From Pseudoalteromonas luteoviolacea DSM 6061 (GTDB taxonomy: Bacteria; Pseudomonadota; Gammaproteobacteria; Enterobacterales; Alteromonadaceae): a DNA stretch of 64,000 nucleotides. How positions within the stretch are numbered: position 1 is the first letter of the stretch; each line of letters begins with the position of its first letter. The notes under the pieces were generated by a model. It saw nothing but the letters and a program-made list of their open reading frames with translations, ran no database searches and had not been told where the DNA came from. Below, piece by piece: positions 55,192 through 63,381 of this stretch. The position numbers and the translations under genes were made by a program. The stretch spans positions 119,589 to 183,588 of the forward strand of contig NZ_AUYB01000158.1 in NCBI RefSeq assembly GCF_001625655.1. Direction: 5' to 3'.

Positions 55192-56076
55192 TTAATATTC
55201 GTTAACTGAACTTACTTGTTGACACAGGTAAAGATCATTTTCTAAGTCTGGGTTGTACTGCCAAAGTATGTCGTCGAGGTTTTTTACTTTATGCGCCATA
55301 ACAAACTCCCCTAAAGTTACAACACTTTCGGCAAAGCGATGAGGAGTGGTTGGGTCACGTTGGTTTTTAGCTTCGCCTAGCGGTGAGATACCTTGGAAAC
55401 CAGTTGCAATAGGTACAAGCCAGCCATCTTCTTTACGACTCCTTTGCCAAACAACACTGTCGTCTTCCTTTTGCTCACAGCTGTGATTTATAGTGAGATA
55501 ACTAAGTAACGCGTCAAGCGCATCATCACCCTGCTTCATTGCCTCAATCATAAGATCACGTCTTTCAATGAGCGCATAACCCGGCATAAGTTGTCGTAAT
55601 AAGTTTCTCGTATCTTGATCGTTTATCACAGATTCGAGCTTAGGCTTGTGCATATCCAATATGTCGCCACCAGCTACTTTCATCCTTGCGATTAACTCTT
55701 GTAGTTGTTCTTTAAAATTAGTTTGTGCAATTTTGTCTTCATCACCGCTGTACTCAATCACCAAAGATACATCTAGATGACAGCGCGCTTCTTCAATGAA
55801 TGCTGAGCGCTTACCATCTTTCTCAAGCGGATTACCAGTGCCAATTATAGAATGCACAAAGTCACCTTCACCTTTGTGGGTTTGCACATTGCAGTCGTGA
55901 CTTATTACTGCAACGCTTTGCAGCATCAACCCTGAATACCCTTGCTGAATCAGCTTCCGTTCTAGTGCGTGAGTAAAGCCAAGCCAAGCCGTCATTGCAG
56001 GAAAGCCAATCGTAAATGGACTCGATAGTGCATTGGCATTGTGTACTTTAATGTGGGGCAACACTATAAATTTCAT
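55192..56076 (-). CDS. csy2: Csy2 (Cas5f), crRNA 5'-handle-binding subunit
   Basis: 294 residues. It starts MKFIVLPHIKVHNANALSSPFTIGFPAMTAWLGFTHALERKL, the conserved Csy2 N-terminus, with VISHDCNVQT further on. It caps the 5' handle with Csy1. The start overlaps the csy1 stop by 4 bp (ATGA). Confidence 0.95.
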   Translation of the reverse strand: MKFIVLPHIKVHNANALSSPFTIGFPAMTAWLGFTHALERKLIQQGYSGLMLQSVAVISHDCNVQTHKGEGDFVHSIIGTGNPLEKDGKRSAFIEEARCHLDVSLVIEYSGDEDKIAQTNFKEQLQELIARMKVAGGDILDMHKPKLESVINDQDTRNLLRQLMPGYALIERRDLMIEAMKQGDDALDALLSYLTINHSCEQKEDDSVVWQRSRKEDGWLVPIATGFQGISPLGEAKNQRDPTTPHRFAESVVTLGEFVMAHKVKNLDDILWQYNPDLENDLYLCQQVSSVNEY

Positions 56077-57350
56077 CGTAATAACTCCTTGTTATCTTCA
56101 ACAACGCGTTCAATGGCGAAGAGTTCTTGATCGGCAAGGTGTACAGGGTTAGTGATAAACTTGTTTTTGCTATAGTGATTAATCAACCCTCTAGCAATAT
56201 GGCGAGTAATACTGTCTAGCCAATCATTTTGTAGTTCACGTTGCTCCTGGTATTGCGGGTAAAGCCAAATTTTTTGTTCTTGTGGTAACTCACTTGTTGG
56301 TTCGCTTGGGTTTTCAGCCAAAAACACTCTTACCTGCCACATTTTTTCAATCACTAAATCAACGTATTGTTGAATCCGGTAATCGCGCCCTTCTCTAATA
56401 TTGACGTTATTGTGCTCAGTAACAAATAGTCGGTGTAACGCCTCTAACACATCTCTTACATGCCACGCGGTAAAGCTTTCTTTAAAAAAATCAGAGGCTG
56501 GTAAGCGGATTTCCCGCTGCTTTAACGAAGGAGGGAATGAAGGTAATAAGTGTGCTTTACCTGCATTTTGATTATTCAGCACACTGATATTCTGTGGTTT
56601 TGTACCACCATAGCCAATAGTAGTTAATCCATAAATCTCACAATAGCCTGTTGCATGGTACTGGTTAGCCTTTCGGCTTTCTCTAGCTTGCTTTAAATCA
56701 TCACCAAATCTAAATCTATCAAGGCGTTTACGTAATTCAAAAAGTTGCCCAGAGTTGGTTAAAATTGAAAGCAAATGGTACTCCCCATCTTCAACTGGGT
56801 AATACACTTGTTTGACTTTAGAGCTAGTTATAGCAGCCTGATCGGTTTCAATCATCTTTAAGAAATCATCTCGTAATACTGCGTAATCACAATGTGGCTG
56901 CTTTAATAATTTTTGAGCCAATTCACTTTCTTGCACTATATGATTTAGTAAAGTTTGAGAGTCATCTAATACCAAACTCAAAAATTTGTGTACATCAAGT
57001 GCAGCAGCGTTCCCTAAAGCATCAGACTCCGCGCGAACATTGCCACTTCTAAGAAGCCCATCTACTTTGTGAGTATTTTGGGCAATAATAGATGACACAT
57101 ACCCGTTCTTGTTTTTTCTTGCGCTAGGGTGGCTAAAAGTACAAGGGTGCGTAGATATTGATATCTGGCCTGCTCGCTTTGCTGCCGAAGGTAACCAATT
57201 TGCTAATAAAAACACTTGGTCGCATTCGCGTTCCTTTTCTCTTTTTTCAGATTCCGTCATTGAAGCTTTAATATTTTTTTTAAGCCATGCTTCTTTACGC
57301 TCATCAAAAAAGTTTGCTATTGCCGGATCTAACATGCTTTTACATTCCAT
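56073..57350 (-). CDS. csy1: Csy1 (Cas8f), PAM-recognising large subunit
   Basis: 425 residues, normal length. ESEKREKERECDQVFLLANWLPSAAKRAGQISISTHPCTFSHPSA and YGGTKPQNISVLNN are diagnostic. Csy1 reads the CC PAM and holds the crRNA 5' end. Its ATG overlaps the cas2-3 stop by one base (TAATG), so translation is coupled. An ATG at 57335 is an alternative start. Confidence 0.95.
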   Translation of the reverse strand: MECKSMLDPAIANFFDERKEAWLKKNIKASMTESEKREKERECDQVFLLANWLPSAAKRAGQISISTHPCTFSHPSARKNKNGYVSSIIAQNTHKVDGLLRSGNVRAESDALGNAAALDVHKFLSLVLDDSQTLLNHIVQESELAQKLLKQPHCDYAVLRDDFLKMIETDQAAITSSKVKQVYYPVEDGEYHLLSILTNSGQLFELRKRLDRFRFGDDLKQARESRKANQYHATGYCEIYGLTTIGYGGTKPQNISVLNNQNAGKAHLLPSFPPSLKQREIRLPASDFFKESFTAWHVRDVLEALHRLFVTEHNNVNIREGRDYRIQQYVDLVIEKMWQVRVFLAENPSEPTSELPQEQKIWLYPQYQEQRELQNDWLDSITRHIARGLINHYSKNKFITNPVHLADQELFAIERVVEDNKELLR

Positions 57351-60300
57351 TATTTCACCTTAACCAGCCCTAACTGGTCGTTGTAACTATACTTTTGAAT
57401 TCCATCTGTTTCGATAACACTCACTTCACCGTAATTGATTGAAGTCAGATATTCATTTTCTGATTTTTTACTGTATTGACTCAGTAGCGACACATAATCT
57501 CTTTGTAACCATAATTTTTGTTGTTGTTCACATGGTAACGCTTCATGTTGAATCCCCAATACAGCTTCAATAGAACTAAAGCGCCCTTCATCATCCCGTA
57601 TACAAAATGCAAAACCATGCGGTTGCTTTACCAAATACAATTGCACGCTAGGCATGCTTTTACGAAAACGTTTAAAGTATTGTGGCAACGCGGTAAGCCA
57701 CCAAAAACCGTGAATATGTCCGTGTAAATGCTCACTCCAATTGCTTGCAGGGTTTATTGATCGTCGATTTCGACTAAACCTATCTTTTCTGCTTGTACTC
57801 GCAACAGGCTGATTAATTTGCGTTGTGCCTAAAGTTTTTGCCGTAGCATGGTGTTCTAAATCTGCGAGGTTTTGATGTGGAGCTAACTCTGTTCGCTTTT
57901 GAATACGAGCTATAGCATTAACACTTTGTAGTAAGGCTTTTTCGTCAACTAATTTTTTTAAATCATGGGTTTGCAAAGTAGTCGATGAGTCCGTTTCATA
58001 ACCAGGGTAATTGAACACCTGCTCCTCGGTACCTATAAAACCTTTTAGGTTATATTGCATTAAGCCTATATTTGGCGTAGCTACCTCACCTTGTCGATGT
58101 CGTTTTACTCGGCCCACCATTTGAATAATTGAACGAAAAGATGAGGGCTCAATTACCGCCCAATCAAAATCATGATCACGACCCACTTCTTCAACTGGAG
58201 TTGCCACTAGAAGAAAAATAAGATTTTTAGCCTTACAGCTGTCTAGGTGACCTCGAATAACTTCATTGTCAAAAGCTACAGGTTGCTCACCGTCTTTTTC
58301 TTTACGCTTTAGAACTTCATCAAGGTGTTTTTCCTGTTCATGTCTAAGCAGTAAAACTTGTTGACTGTGGTATGCCATGCAGCGAATTTCAGTATCTTGC
58401 GGCCATTCACAACTTAGTAAATACTTAGTTAGTTCAACACAAGGTTTAATATTGGCGACACGCACCACACCAAATGAAACTTGAATTTGATGCTTTTTTT
58501 CAAGGGTGTAATGCTGCGCATGCTTCTTTAAAATAGCTTGTTTTGCGGTTTTAAAATACTGGCTTTCAATATCTAAACTGGGCTCTTTGTTACAAAGAAT
58601 GATCTCAGCTTTACGTTTGGCGTCTTGTTGCTTAAGCTTTCCGGCTCGTTTACTAACAAACGCTTCATGGATACGAGTATAATTTGGTATGTCGTCATCG
58701 AGACTACCAACAAAGTGACATTCAGTATTAAATTCATCAACCAAGACACAATTAACTTTGGCTGATCTATTGCGACTTGCTGCAAAAATTGCCCACCCTT
58801 GTCGGTAGGCATTGTATAAGCCTAATGCTAAATCAGGCGCAGTGGTGGCTGAAGAAATCATCACCTTTCGTCCTAACATCGCAGCAAGGTGGACAAGACG
58901 ACCAATCGCAATTAAATCATCATCAGTGAAGTCATCTATTTCATCAATCACTAAGTCTGAGGACATCAAACGTAAACTGGGCAAAATATAGCGCCCGCCA
59001 CGTTTAGTCTCAGTTGCAGCCATAATGTGATCTATGGTGCAGGTTAGCACAGGTGCATAGAGTAACTTGCGGTCCTTTTCTTGCGTCAAAACCGTGGTGA
59101 GTTCTTCTTCTGGTAATACGCCCTGCCAATGCACTTCGTCATCTACGTCTTGCAAGCTTTCAAATGACTCAGAACCTAATTCAACTGATTTTGGCTCAAT
59201 CTCGTCTTTATCTATTTTCTCACCCGATTTGTGTAGTTCGTAAATCGCTTTTGAGCCAATTAAAACAGCCAAATCGCTCTCTTTTAATTTTAAACGCTCT
59301 TTATATTCGTCCCCCGTTTGCAATGTTAACGTGCGCAGACCAAGCGCAAGAATAAACCGAAGACTTTCGCCGTCCTCTGACAATGCTTGCATAACTTTGG
59401 CATTGGCAATGGTTTTGCCACATCCTGTGCTTGCCATATTCACCACAAAATAACCTTGGCTCTTATCTTCTGTGTCCTCTCGCCACTGTGTGACTTTGCG
59501 GACAGCTTTATCTTGCCAACGAAATACCTCAGGCGTATTTGCCTTTGGAGCAAGCTCGGTAAGTTCAGTTGCTTTTAATGGTTTCGATTCAAAAGAAGGC
59601 AAGAGCTTAACGGTATTTACCGCTGCCTCTGCAACATAGACTAAATGCTCATCGAGTTTTTGTTTTAACTCTTTGCTGCTAGGATCAGTATTAGCGTATA
59701 GCTCGCTGTCGGTTTTCCACTGCAAATCGTTGGTTTGAGATGAATAATAATGATCTCCTAGCATTAAGCTCAACCGAGCATGGTGTAATATCAAACGCCA
59801 ACTACCATCGTTCATGGCCTGATCTAACATTGGTAAATGATGGGATAAGTCCTTTGCACAGCGTTTAAGCTCACTTATCCAACGACGTGAATCTGAAAGT
59901 AATCCTTTAGGAAATTTAAAACAGTTAGTCAGTAAAGTTTGATAATCCTCAAAACGATTCTCGTAGCCCCATTCCTGGGTTATTTTCCCAAGTAAACTGT
60001 TTAAATCAGTATTTGTATGTTCACGTTGTTGCCTACATAAACTTTCTTCTTTCGGTAACGGCAATCTATGATGAGAGACGATAAGCCATGAAATTAAGGC
60101 TGCGGCAGTGGGTAAATTGGACAAGGGTTTATCTTGTTGTAATTGACTGGTATTGAAAGTTTGTTCATCGATGCCATGCTCAATGATTGTATTAAGCCAT
60201 GACGTGTCTTGCTCTGAATTTATTTGAGTTGACACAAAGTGATTAAACAGTAAACACGAAATCCACTCGTGTCTTAACGGGTCGCCTTTATGCTTATTTT

Positions 60301-60721
60301 TTATCTTAGGGTTTAACTTTTCTTGAAATAAAAGAGACGCCTTTCCCCAATCGTGTAATAGTGCAGCCATTGCCGCTAGGGATTTGATAAGAGGAAGATA
60401 TTTCCAATCACTTTCAAACTCACTATTAAGTAAGTCTTTTTCAGTTCTATTCACAGGTACTACTCCCTCCAGATTGAACTTACTTTTATTCCCCACAACC
60501 CACAAAAACTGGCTTCGAGCGCGGGATCTAATCCAGTGGCAGCTCACAGCGGTACTTCGGCTGGCCGTTTTTCGCAGCATCTTTTTTACGGTATCTAGCC
60601 CTTCTTGCGTGATCACGGTTTGCCATGTGTTATCACCAATGCGGTTGGCAAAGGCATCAAGCACTCGCCTTGTTTTCTTAAGCGCATTTTTCTCACATTG
60701 AGATACAAATGTGACCATCAT
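57350..60721 (-). CDS. cas2-3: Cas2-Cas3 fusion nuclease-helicase (type I-F)
   Basis: 1123 residues. The N-terminal Cas2 domain (about 1-95) starts MMVTFVSQCEKNALKKTRRVLDAFANRIG. The HD nuclease has LLHDWGKAS (His123-Asp124). The SF2 helicase has Walker A MASTGCGKT, DEID-type Walker B (LVIDEIDD), SSATTAP and VGRVKRH. It degrades target DNA recruited by Csy, and its Cas2 part binds Cas1 for spacer acquisition. GAAGGGA precedes the ATG by 8 nt. It is separated from cas1 by 402 bp, though the two are often close in type I-F loci. Confidence 0.97.
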   Translation of the reverse strand: MMVTFVSQCEKNALKKTRRVLDAFANRIGDNTWQTVITQEGLDTVKKMLRKTASRSTAVSCHWIRSRARSQFLWVVGNKSKFNLEGVVPVNRTEKDLLNSEFESDWKYLPLIKSLAAMAALLHDWGKASLLFQEKLNPKIKNKHKGDPLRHEWISCLLFNHFVSTQINSEQDTSWLNTIIEHGIDEQTFNTSQLQQDKPLSNLPTAAALISWLIVSHHRLPLPKEESLCRQQREHTNTDLNSLLGKITQEWGYENRFEDYQTLLTNCFKFPKGLLSDSRRWISELKRCAKDLSHHLPMLDQAMNDGSWRLILHHARLSLMLGDHYYSSQTNDLQWKTDSELYANTDPSSKELKQKLDEHLVYVAEAAVNTVKLLPSFESKPLKATELTELAPKANTPEVFRWQDKAVRKVTQWREDTEDKSQGYFVVNMASTGCGKTIANAKVMQALSEDGESLRFILALGLRTLTLQTGDEYKERLKLKESDLAVLIGSKAIYELHKSGEKIDKDEIEPKSVELGSESFESLQDVDDEVHWQGVLPEEELTTVLTQEKDRKLLYAPVLTCTIDHIMAATETKRGGRYILPSLRLMSSDLVIDEIDDFTDDDLIAIGRLVHLAAMLGRKVMISSATTAPDLALGLYNAYRQGWAIFAASRNRSAKVNCVLVDEFNTECHFVGSLDDDIPNYTRIHEAFVSKRAGKLKQQDAKRKAEIILCNKEPSLDIESQYFKTAKQAILKKHAQHYTLEKKHQIQVSFGVVRVANIKPCVELTKYLLSCEWPQDTEIRCMAYHSQQVLLLRHEQEKHLDEVLKRKEKDGEQPVAFDNEVIRGHLDSCKAKNLIFLLVATPVEEVGRDHDFDWAVIEPSSFRSIIQMVGRVKRHRQGEVATPNIGLMQYNLKGFIGTEEQVFNYPGYETDSSTTLQTHDLKKLVDEKALLQSVNAIARIQKRTELAPHQNLADLEHHATAKTLGTTQINQPVASTSRKDRFSRNRRSINPASNWSEHLHGHIHGFWWLTALPQYFKRFRKSMPSVQLYLVKQPHGFAFCIRDDEGRFSSIEAVLGIQHEALPCEQQQKLWLQRDYVSLLSQYSKKSENEYLTSINYGEVSVIETDGIQKYSYNDQLGLVKVK

Positions 60722-60764
60722 AGAAATAATCCCTTCTCTGAAAAGAAAAGTTTAAATAACTAAC

Positions 60765-60939
60765 TTAGAGTAATTTCTTTAGCTCATTGATAATTTTTAA
60801 AAACATCAAAAAAACAGCTGTGTTATTTGGGTTTTCAAAATAAACAACTGCAGCCTTAGTCATTTTCGTAATGACAGACTTGATATAGATAACTGCTTTG
60901 ATGAATGGCCTCATTAGTATCCTTGCACTGAATTTGCTC
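60765..60939 (-). CDS. Possible small cationic hydrophobic protein in the cas1/cas2-3 gap
   Basis: 58 codons from ATG 60939 (MSKFSARILMRPFIKAVIYI...), or 68 from TTG 60971. Ten Lys/Arg against two Glu, with hydrophobic stretches AVIYIKSVI and TAVFLMFLKIINELKKLL. No good ribosome site precedes the ATG. It begins about 40 nt downstream, in minus-strand sense, of the site matched by the degenerate mini-array, and ends 44 bp before cas2-3. It may be only an untranslated leader. Confidence 0.3.
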
Positions 60940-60978
60940 ATTAAAAAAACAATAGCACATTGCAAAACCAACGATCAA

Positions 60979-60994
60979 CCTAATAAGTACTAAT
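60979..60994 (+). promoter_or_regulatory. CC-flanked partial target of the mini-array pseudo-spacer
   Basis: Reads CC-TAATAAGTACTAAT. The 14 nt after CC match the pseudo-spacer TAATATGTACTTAT (61061-61074) except at positions 6 and 12. CC 5' of the protospacer on the non-target strand is the type I-F PAM. It lies about 260 bp upstream of cas2-3 and 40 bp upstream of the mini-array. Confidence 0.65.
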
Positions 60995-61032
60995 TAATAA
61001 ATTGCCTTTTTCATCTAATACGCTTACTATCA

Positions 61033-61102
61033 ACTCACTGCTAAATAAGCAGCTTAGAAATAATATGTACTTATGTATACTGCCATGCAGGCAGCTTAGT
61101 GC
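61033..61102 (+). CRISPR. Degenerate two-repeat mini-array (candidate cas-regulating crRNA)
   Basis: Pseudo-repeat 1 (61033-61060) matches the array 2 repeat at 23 of 28 positions. Its stem is CTGCT/AGCAG, still fully paired, its loop AAATA, and the handle CTTAGAAA is intact. A 14-nt pseudo-spacer TAATATGTACTTAT follows. Pseudo-repeat 2 (61075-61102) matches at 21 of 28, with stem CTGCC/GGCAG intact but its handle decayed to CTTAGTGC. Its sense strand is opposite to both arrays. A weak plus-strand promoter (TTGCCT, 17 nt, TACTAT at 61025) would start near 61037. Confidence 0.7.
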
Positions 61103-61124
61103 GGCTTCAAGTTAAGCCGCACTT
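61099..61124. terminator. Hairpin at the cas1 stop codon and the mini-array 3' end
   Basis: A perfect 10-bp stem AGTGCGGCTT/AAGCCGCACT with a 6-nt loop touches the cas1 stop (61124-61126) and the end of pseudo-repeat 2. No U-run on either strand, so any terminator activity would be weak. It could end cas1 transcripts or the mini-array RNA. Confidence 0.5.
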
Positions 61125-62083
61125 CAACCCCTCTGCGCCACTTGCTTGACATGTTCAAACATATAATCCAGTGCCTTGTGATCGGTAAACGCTTGTAGGA
61201 TTTGTTGGCGAAATTCTTGCTCGGTGGCATTTTCTTTGGCGCAAATAAAAGCCCAAGGCAATACCAGCGCATCTTTAATTAAACCTGCAATGTCGAAAAC
61301 TAAAGCACCTCTTCTAGTTTTCCCATGCATCACTGCAAAGCCATGAGGAATACCTAGCACCCACAAAGTACATGCAGCCAGACCATAAGCGAGATAATTG
61401 CCGTGGTTTAAAAAGTCGTTCGCTTTGCCTATATCTACAGATTTAGATGATTGATGCTGGCGTTTAAAGCCGTCACAGTTGGTGGTGTTGGCCGCATATT
61501 TATATAGCACTTTGGTAAGCTGCGCTTCGGTGAGCAATAGCATTTGAGAGTTTGTCGCAGCTTCCGTTCGCGTAAAAAACGTATCTAATGCGGTTTGAAT
61601 AGCTTTATCATCAAAGTTAAAGCCTTCATTTTTTAAGTCTCGGTCTTTTTGCCAAACTTGCTTTAAAAACGCGACCCGTGCCTGCTGAAAGTGCTTTGCA
61701 GCATCTAAGCGCTTTTCATCATCAAACCAGAATCCCATCCAGCCTTGCAGGTACTCTGTTGGTCGATACTCATTTTGCGGGGTCATCCACTCAATTTCAC
61801 AGCCCATATATAACGGTGTACCACCTCCGCAACAAAATCCAACTAATACACCTGCTTGAGCCAGCATGCGCATCGCCGCTTGTGTAATTGAAGTACCATT
61901 ACCGAGCAAAATCACCGTGGTATTGGCGATGGGAATATTAAAATAAAGGTTCTCTTTGGTGTCTTCAGTCAAATATAAAACGCGGCCATCTTTTTGCATT
62001 ACGCGGCAATATTCTAGATAAAATAAGTTGGCACGTTTTGAGTGCAATATGGCTTTTAAATCGCTAGGGCTAAAGTCTTCCAT
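61124..62083 (-). CDS. cas1: Cas1 integrase (type I-F)
   Basis: 319 residues, normal for type I-F. Starts MEDFSPSDLKAILHSKRANLFYLEYCRVMQKDGRVLYL, with NGTSITQAAMRMLAQAGVLVGFCCGGGTPLY and a C-terminal LGIPHGFAVMHGKTRRGALVFDIAGLIKD that carries family His/Asp metal ligands. It inserts new spacers together with the Cas2 domain of Cas2-3. GGAAG precedes the ATG. The 95-bp gap upstream separates it from the WYL regulator. Confidence 0.97.
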   Translation of the reverse strand: MEDFSPSDLKAILHSKRANLFYLEYCRVMQKDGRVLYLTEDTKENLYFNIPIANTTVILLGNGTSITQAAMRMLAQAGVLVGFCCGGGTPLYMGCEIEWMTPQNEYRPTEYLQGWMGFWFDDEKRLDAAKHFQQARVAFLKQVWQKDRDLKNEGFNFDDKAIQTALDTFFTRTEAATNSQMLLLTEAQLTKVLYKYAANTTNCDGFKRQHQSSKSVDIGKANDFLNHGNYLAYGLAACTLWVLGIPHGFAVMHGKTRRGALVFDIAGLIKDALVLPWAFICAKENATEQEFRQQILQAFTDHKALDYMFEHVKQVAQRG

Positions 62084-62178
62084 CGTCTTCCACTTCCTTT
62101 GGGTTTTGGCATAACCTACTGCTATCCACGCGCAGCTTCAACGCTGAATGTTTGACCAGTTAAATTTTTTACAGGTGT

Positions 62179-63009
62179 TTAGTTCCAAAGTAGCTTTTGC
62201 TTTCTCAAAGTTCGATAGCAATCGGGGTCCATCACAATTTGCTGAGCTTCTGGGCTTGGGTGCTGCACATCTAAACGTAAAATACTGATCAAATAATTAA
62301 GCAGCGCCACGTTGGTTTTGAGCTGTTTTTTGTTGCCGCTCATATCAAAGTCATGGGCAATGACTTGCTGAGCATAATCACTTAAGCGAGGGTCTGGCAT
62401 AATGGTTAGTGTTACCTCTTGCTGCCACGCTTCATCATCTTTTTTGTACATTTGTGCTTTGCATTTAAATTCAGGGCACGCAGATAGGATGCGAGACAAT
62501 GAAAAATCTCTAAACCCTTTTGCATCTTCGCAATATGCTCTTAAGTGATAACGAAGGCCTGAGTTCACTAACGTATGTGGGCGAATAATACGCTCTGTTT
62601 CTCCGCCTTCTTTTATCGACTGGTAACGAATATCGAGCACACTTTGCCTGCGGCAAGCGTTTAAAATGGGCCGTAAAATAGTAGGGTTTAATTTTCTATG
62701 GGGTAAAGGCAGCGTTGCTATAGTCGAGGTACTTAAGTTGTGCACATACTGCTCCCCAATTAAACTGGCATACTCAGTAAAGTCTTGGGAAATATAATTC
62801 GGTGTAAAGGGGGTTGCCAATACATAGGCTTTTTCAGACTCGTTATAATGCGCGTCAATTTGATAGCGTGCGATAAAGTCTGTTAGGTAACGCCTAGCAC
62901 TGGGTCTTGATAGTTTGAACTTATCTTGAAAAGTGCCTGTTTGGATCTCTCCTTGCCGAAATAACACCGCCTCAATATATCTAAAATATTGCTCTTCCTT
63001 AGCCTGCAT
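62179..63009 (-). CDS. WYL-domain regulator of BrxR/CapW type
   Basis: About 276 residues from ATG 63009. The N-terminal winged HTH (QTGTFQDKFKLSRPSARRYLTDFI) is followed by a WYL ligand domain with IRPHTLVNSGLRYHLRAYCEDAKGFRDFSLSRI and a WCX-like C-terminus. Proteins of this build repress other defence loci (BREX, CBASS) by binding an inverted repeat in their own promoter. Immediately upstream of cas1 on the same strand, it probably controls itself and the adaptation gene. A candidate operator is at 63046-63073. Confidence 0.85.
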   Translation of the reverse strand: MQAKEEQYFRYIEAVLFRQGEIQTGTFQDKFKLSRPSARRYLTDFIARYQIDAHYNESEKAYVLATPFTPNYISQDFTEYASLIGEQYVHNLSTSTIATLPLPHRKLNPTILRPILNACRRQSVLDIRYQSIKEGGETERIIRPHTLVNSGLRYHLRAYCEDAKGFRDFSLSRILSACPEFKCKAQMYKKDDEAWQQEVTLTIMPDPRLSDYAQQVIAHDFDMSGNKKQLKTNVALLNYLISILRLDVQHPSPEAQQIVMDPDCYRTLRKQKLLWN

Positions 63010-63045
63010 ACACAAATCTCAGTAAATTAAACGTAAAATAAATGT

Positions 63046-63073
63046 ATCAGAGACAGCAAAGGCTGTCATTGAT
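63046..63073. promoter_or_regulatory. Palindrome upstream of the WYL regulator (candidate operator)
   Basis: A perfect GACAGC-AAAG-GCTGTC with partly matching outer ATCA/TGAT lies 37 bp upstream of the ATG. Its position fits autoregulation. It lacks a U-run, so a terminator is less likely. Confidence 0.5.
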
Positions 63074-63157
63074 CAGCAACAACTAAAGAGTGAGTATTCT
63101 AAATAGACTATACAACAGTGAGGGTATAGCAATAGCTACATACCCTCCTACATGCAG

Positions 63158-63381
63158 CTTGATTACATCGGTCATCCATGATTTTATTCTAAGCCTCTCA
63201 CTCCTCGCGCTGCGAAACTTCGTTTCGGTTACTCATCGCCTAAGCTGCCTATGTGGGTGAAAACCGTCTCGAGTCAAGCGAGTCCGCGCAGCTTGGCTAG
63301 GTTTGAACGAGGAAGCATGGATGCTTTCTCTGGGTGAGAGTCATCAGGGATGTGTTTACGCTGATGTATAATTTGATTTAA
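63158..63381 (-). repeat. Trailer region of array 2, homologous to 51031-51254
   Basis: Aligns without gaps to the array 1 trailer. The unit 63237-63381 is again exactly 145 bp: a degenerate repeat (TATGTGGGTGAA) plus 117 bp with palindrome core GCATGGATGC, abutting the last repeat of the array. A plus-strand TATAAT is at 63366-63371. Confidence 0.85.

Noticed and set aside
62118..62141. Possible third pseudo-repeat (CTGC...GCAGCTTCAA) between the WYL gene and cas1
   Set aside because: The loop is 9 nt, only a 4-bp stem remains and the handle is mostly lost. No second repeat or matching target is nearby.
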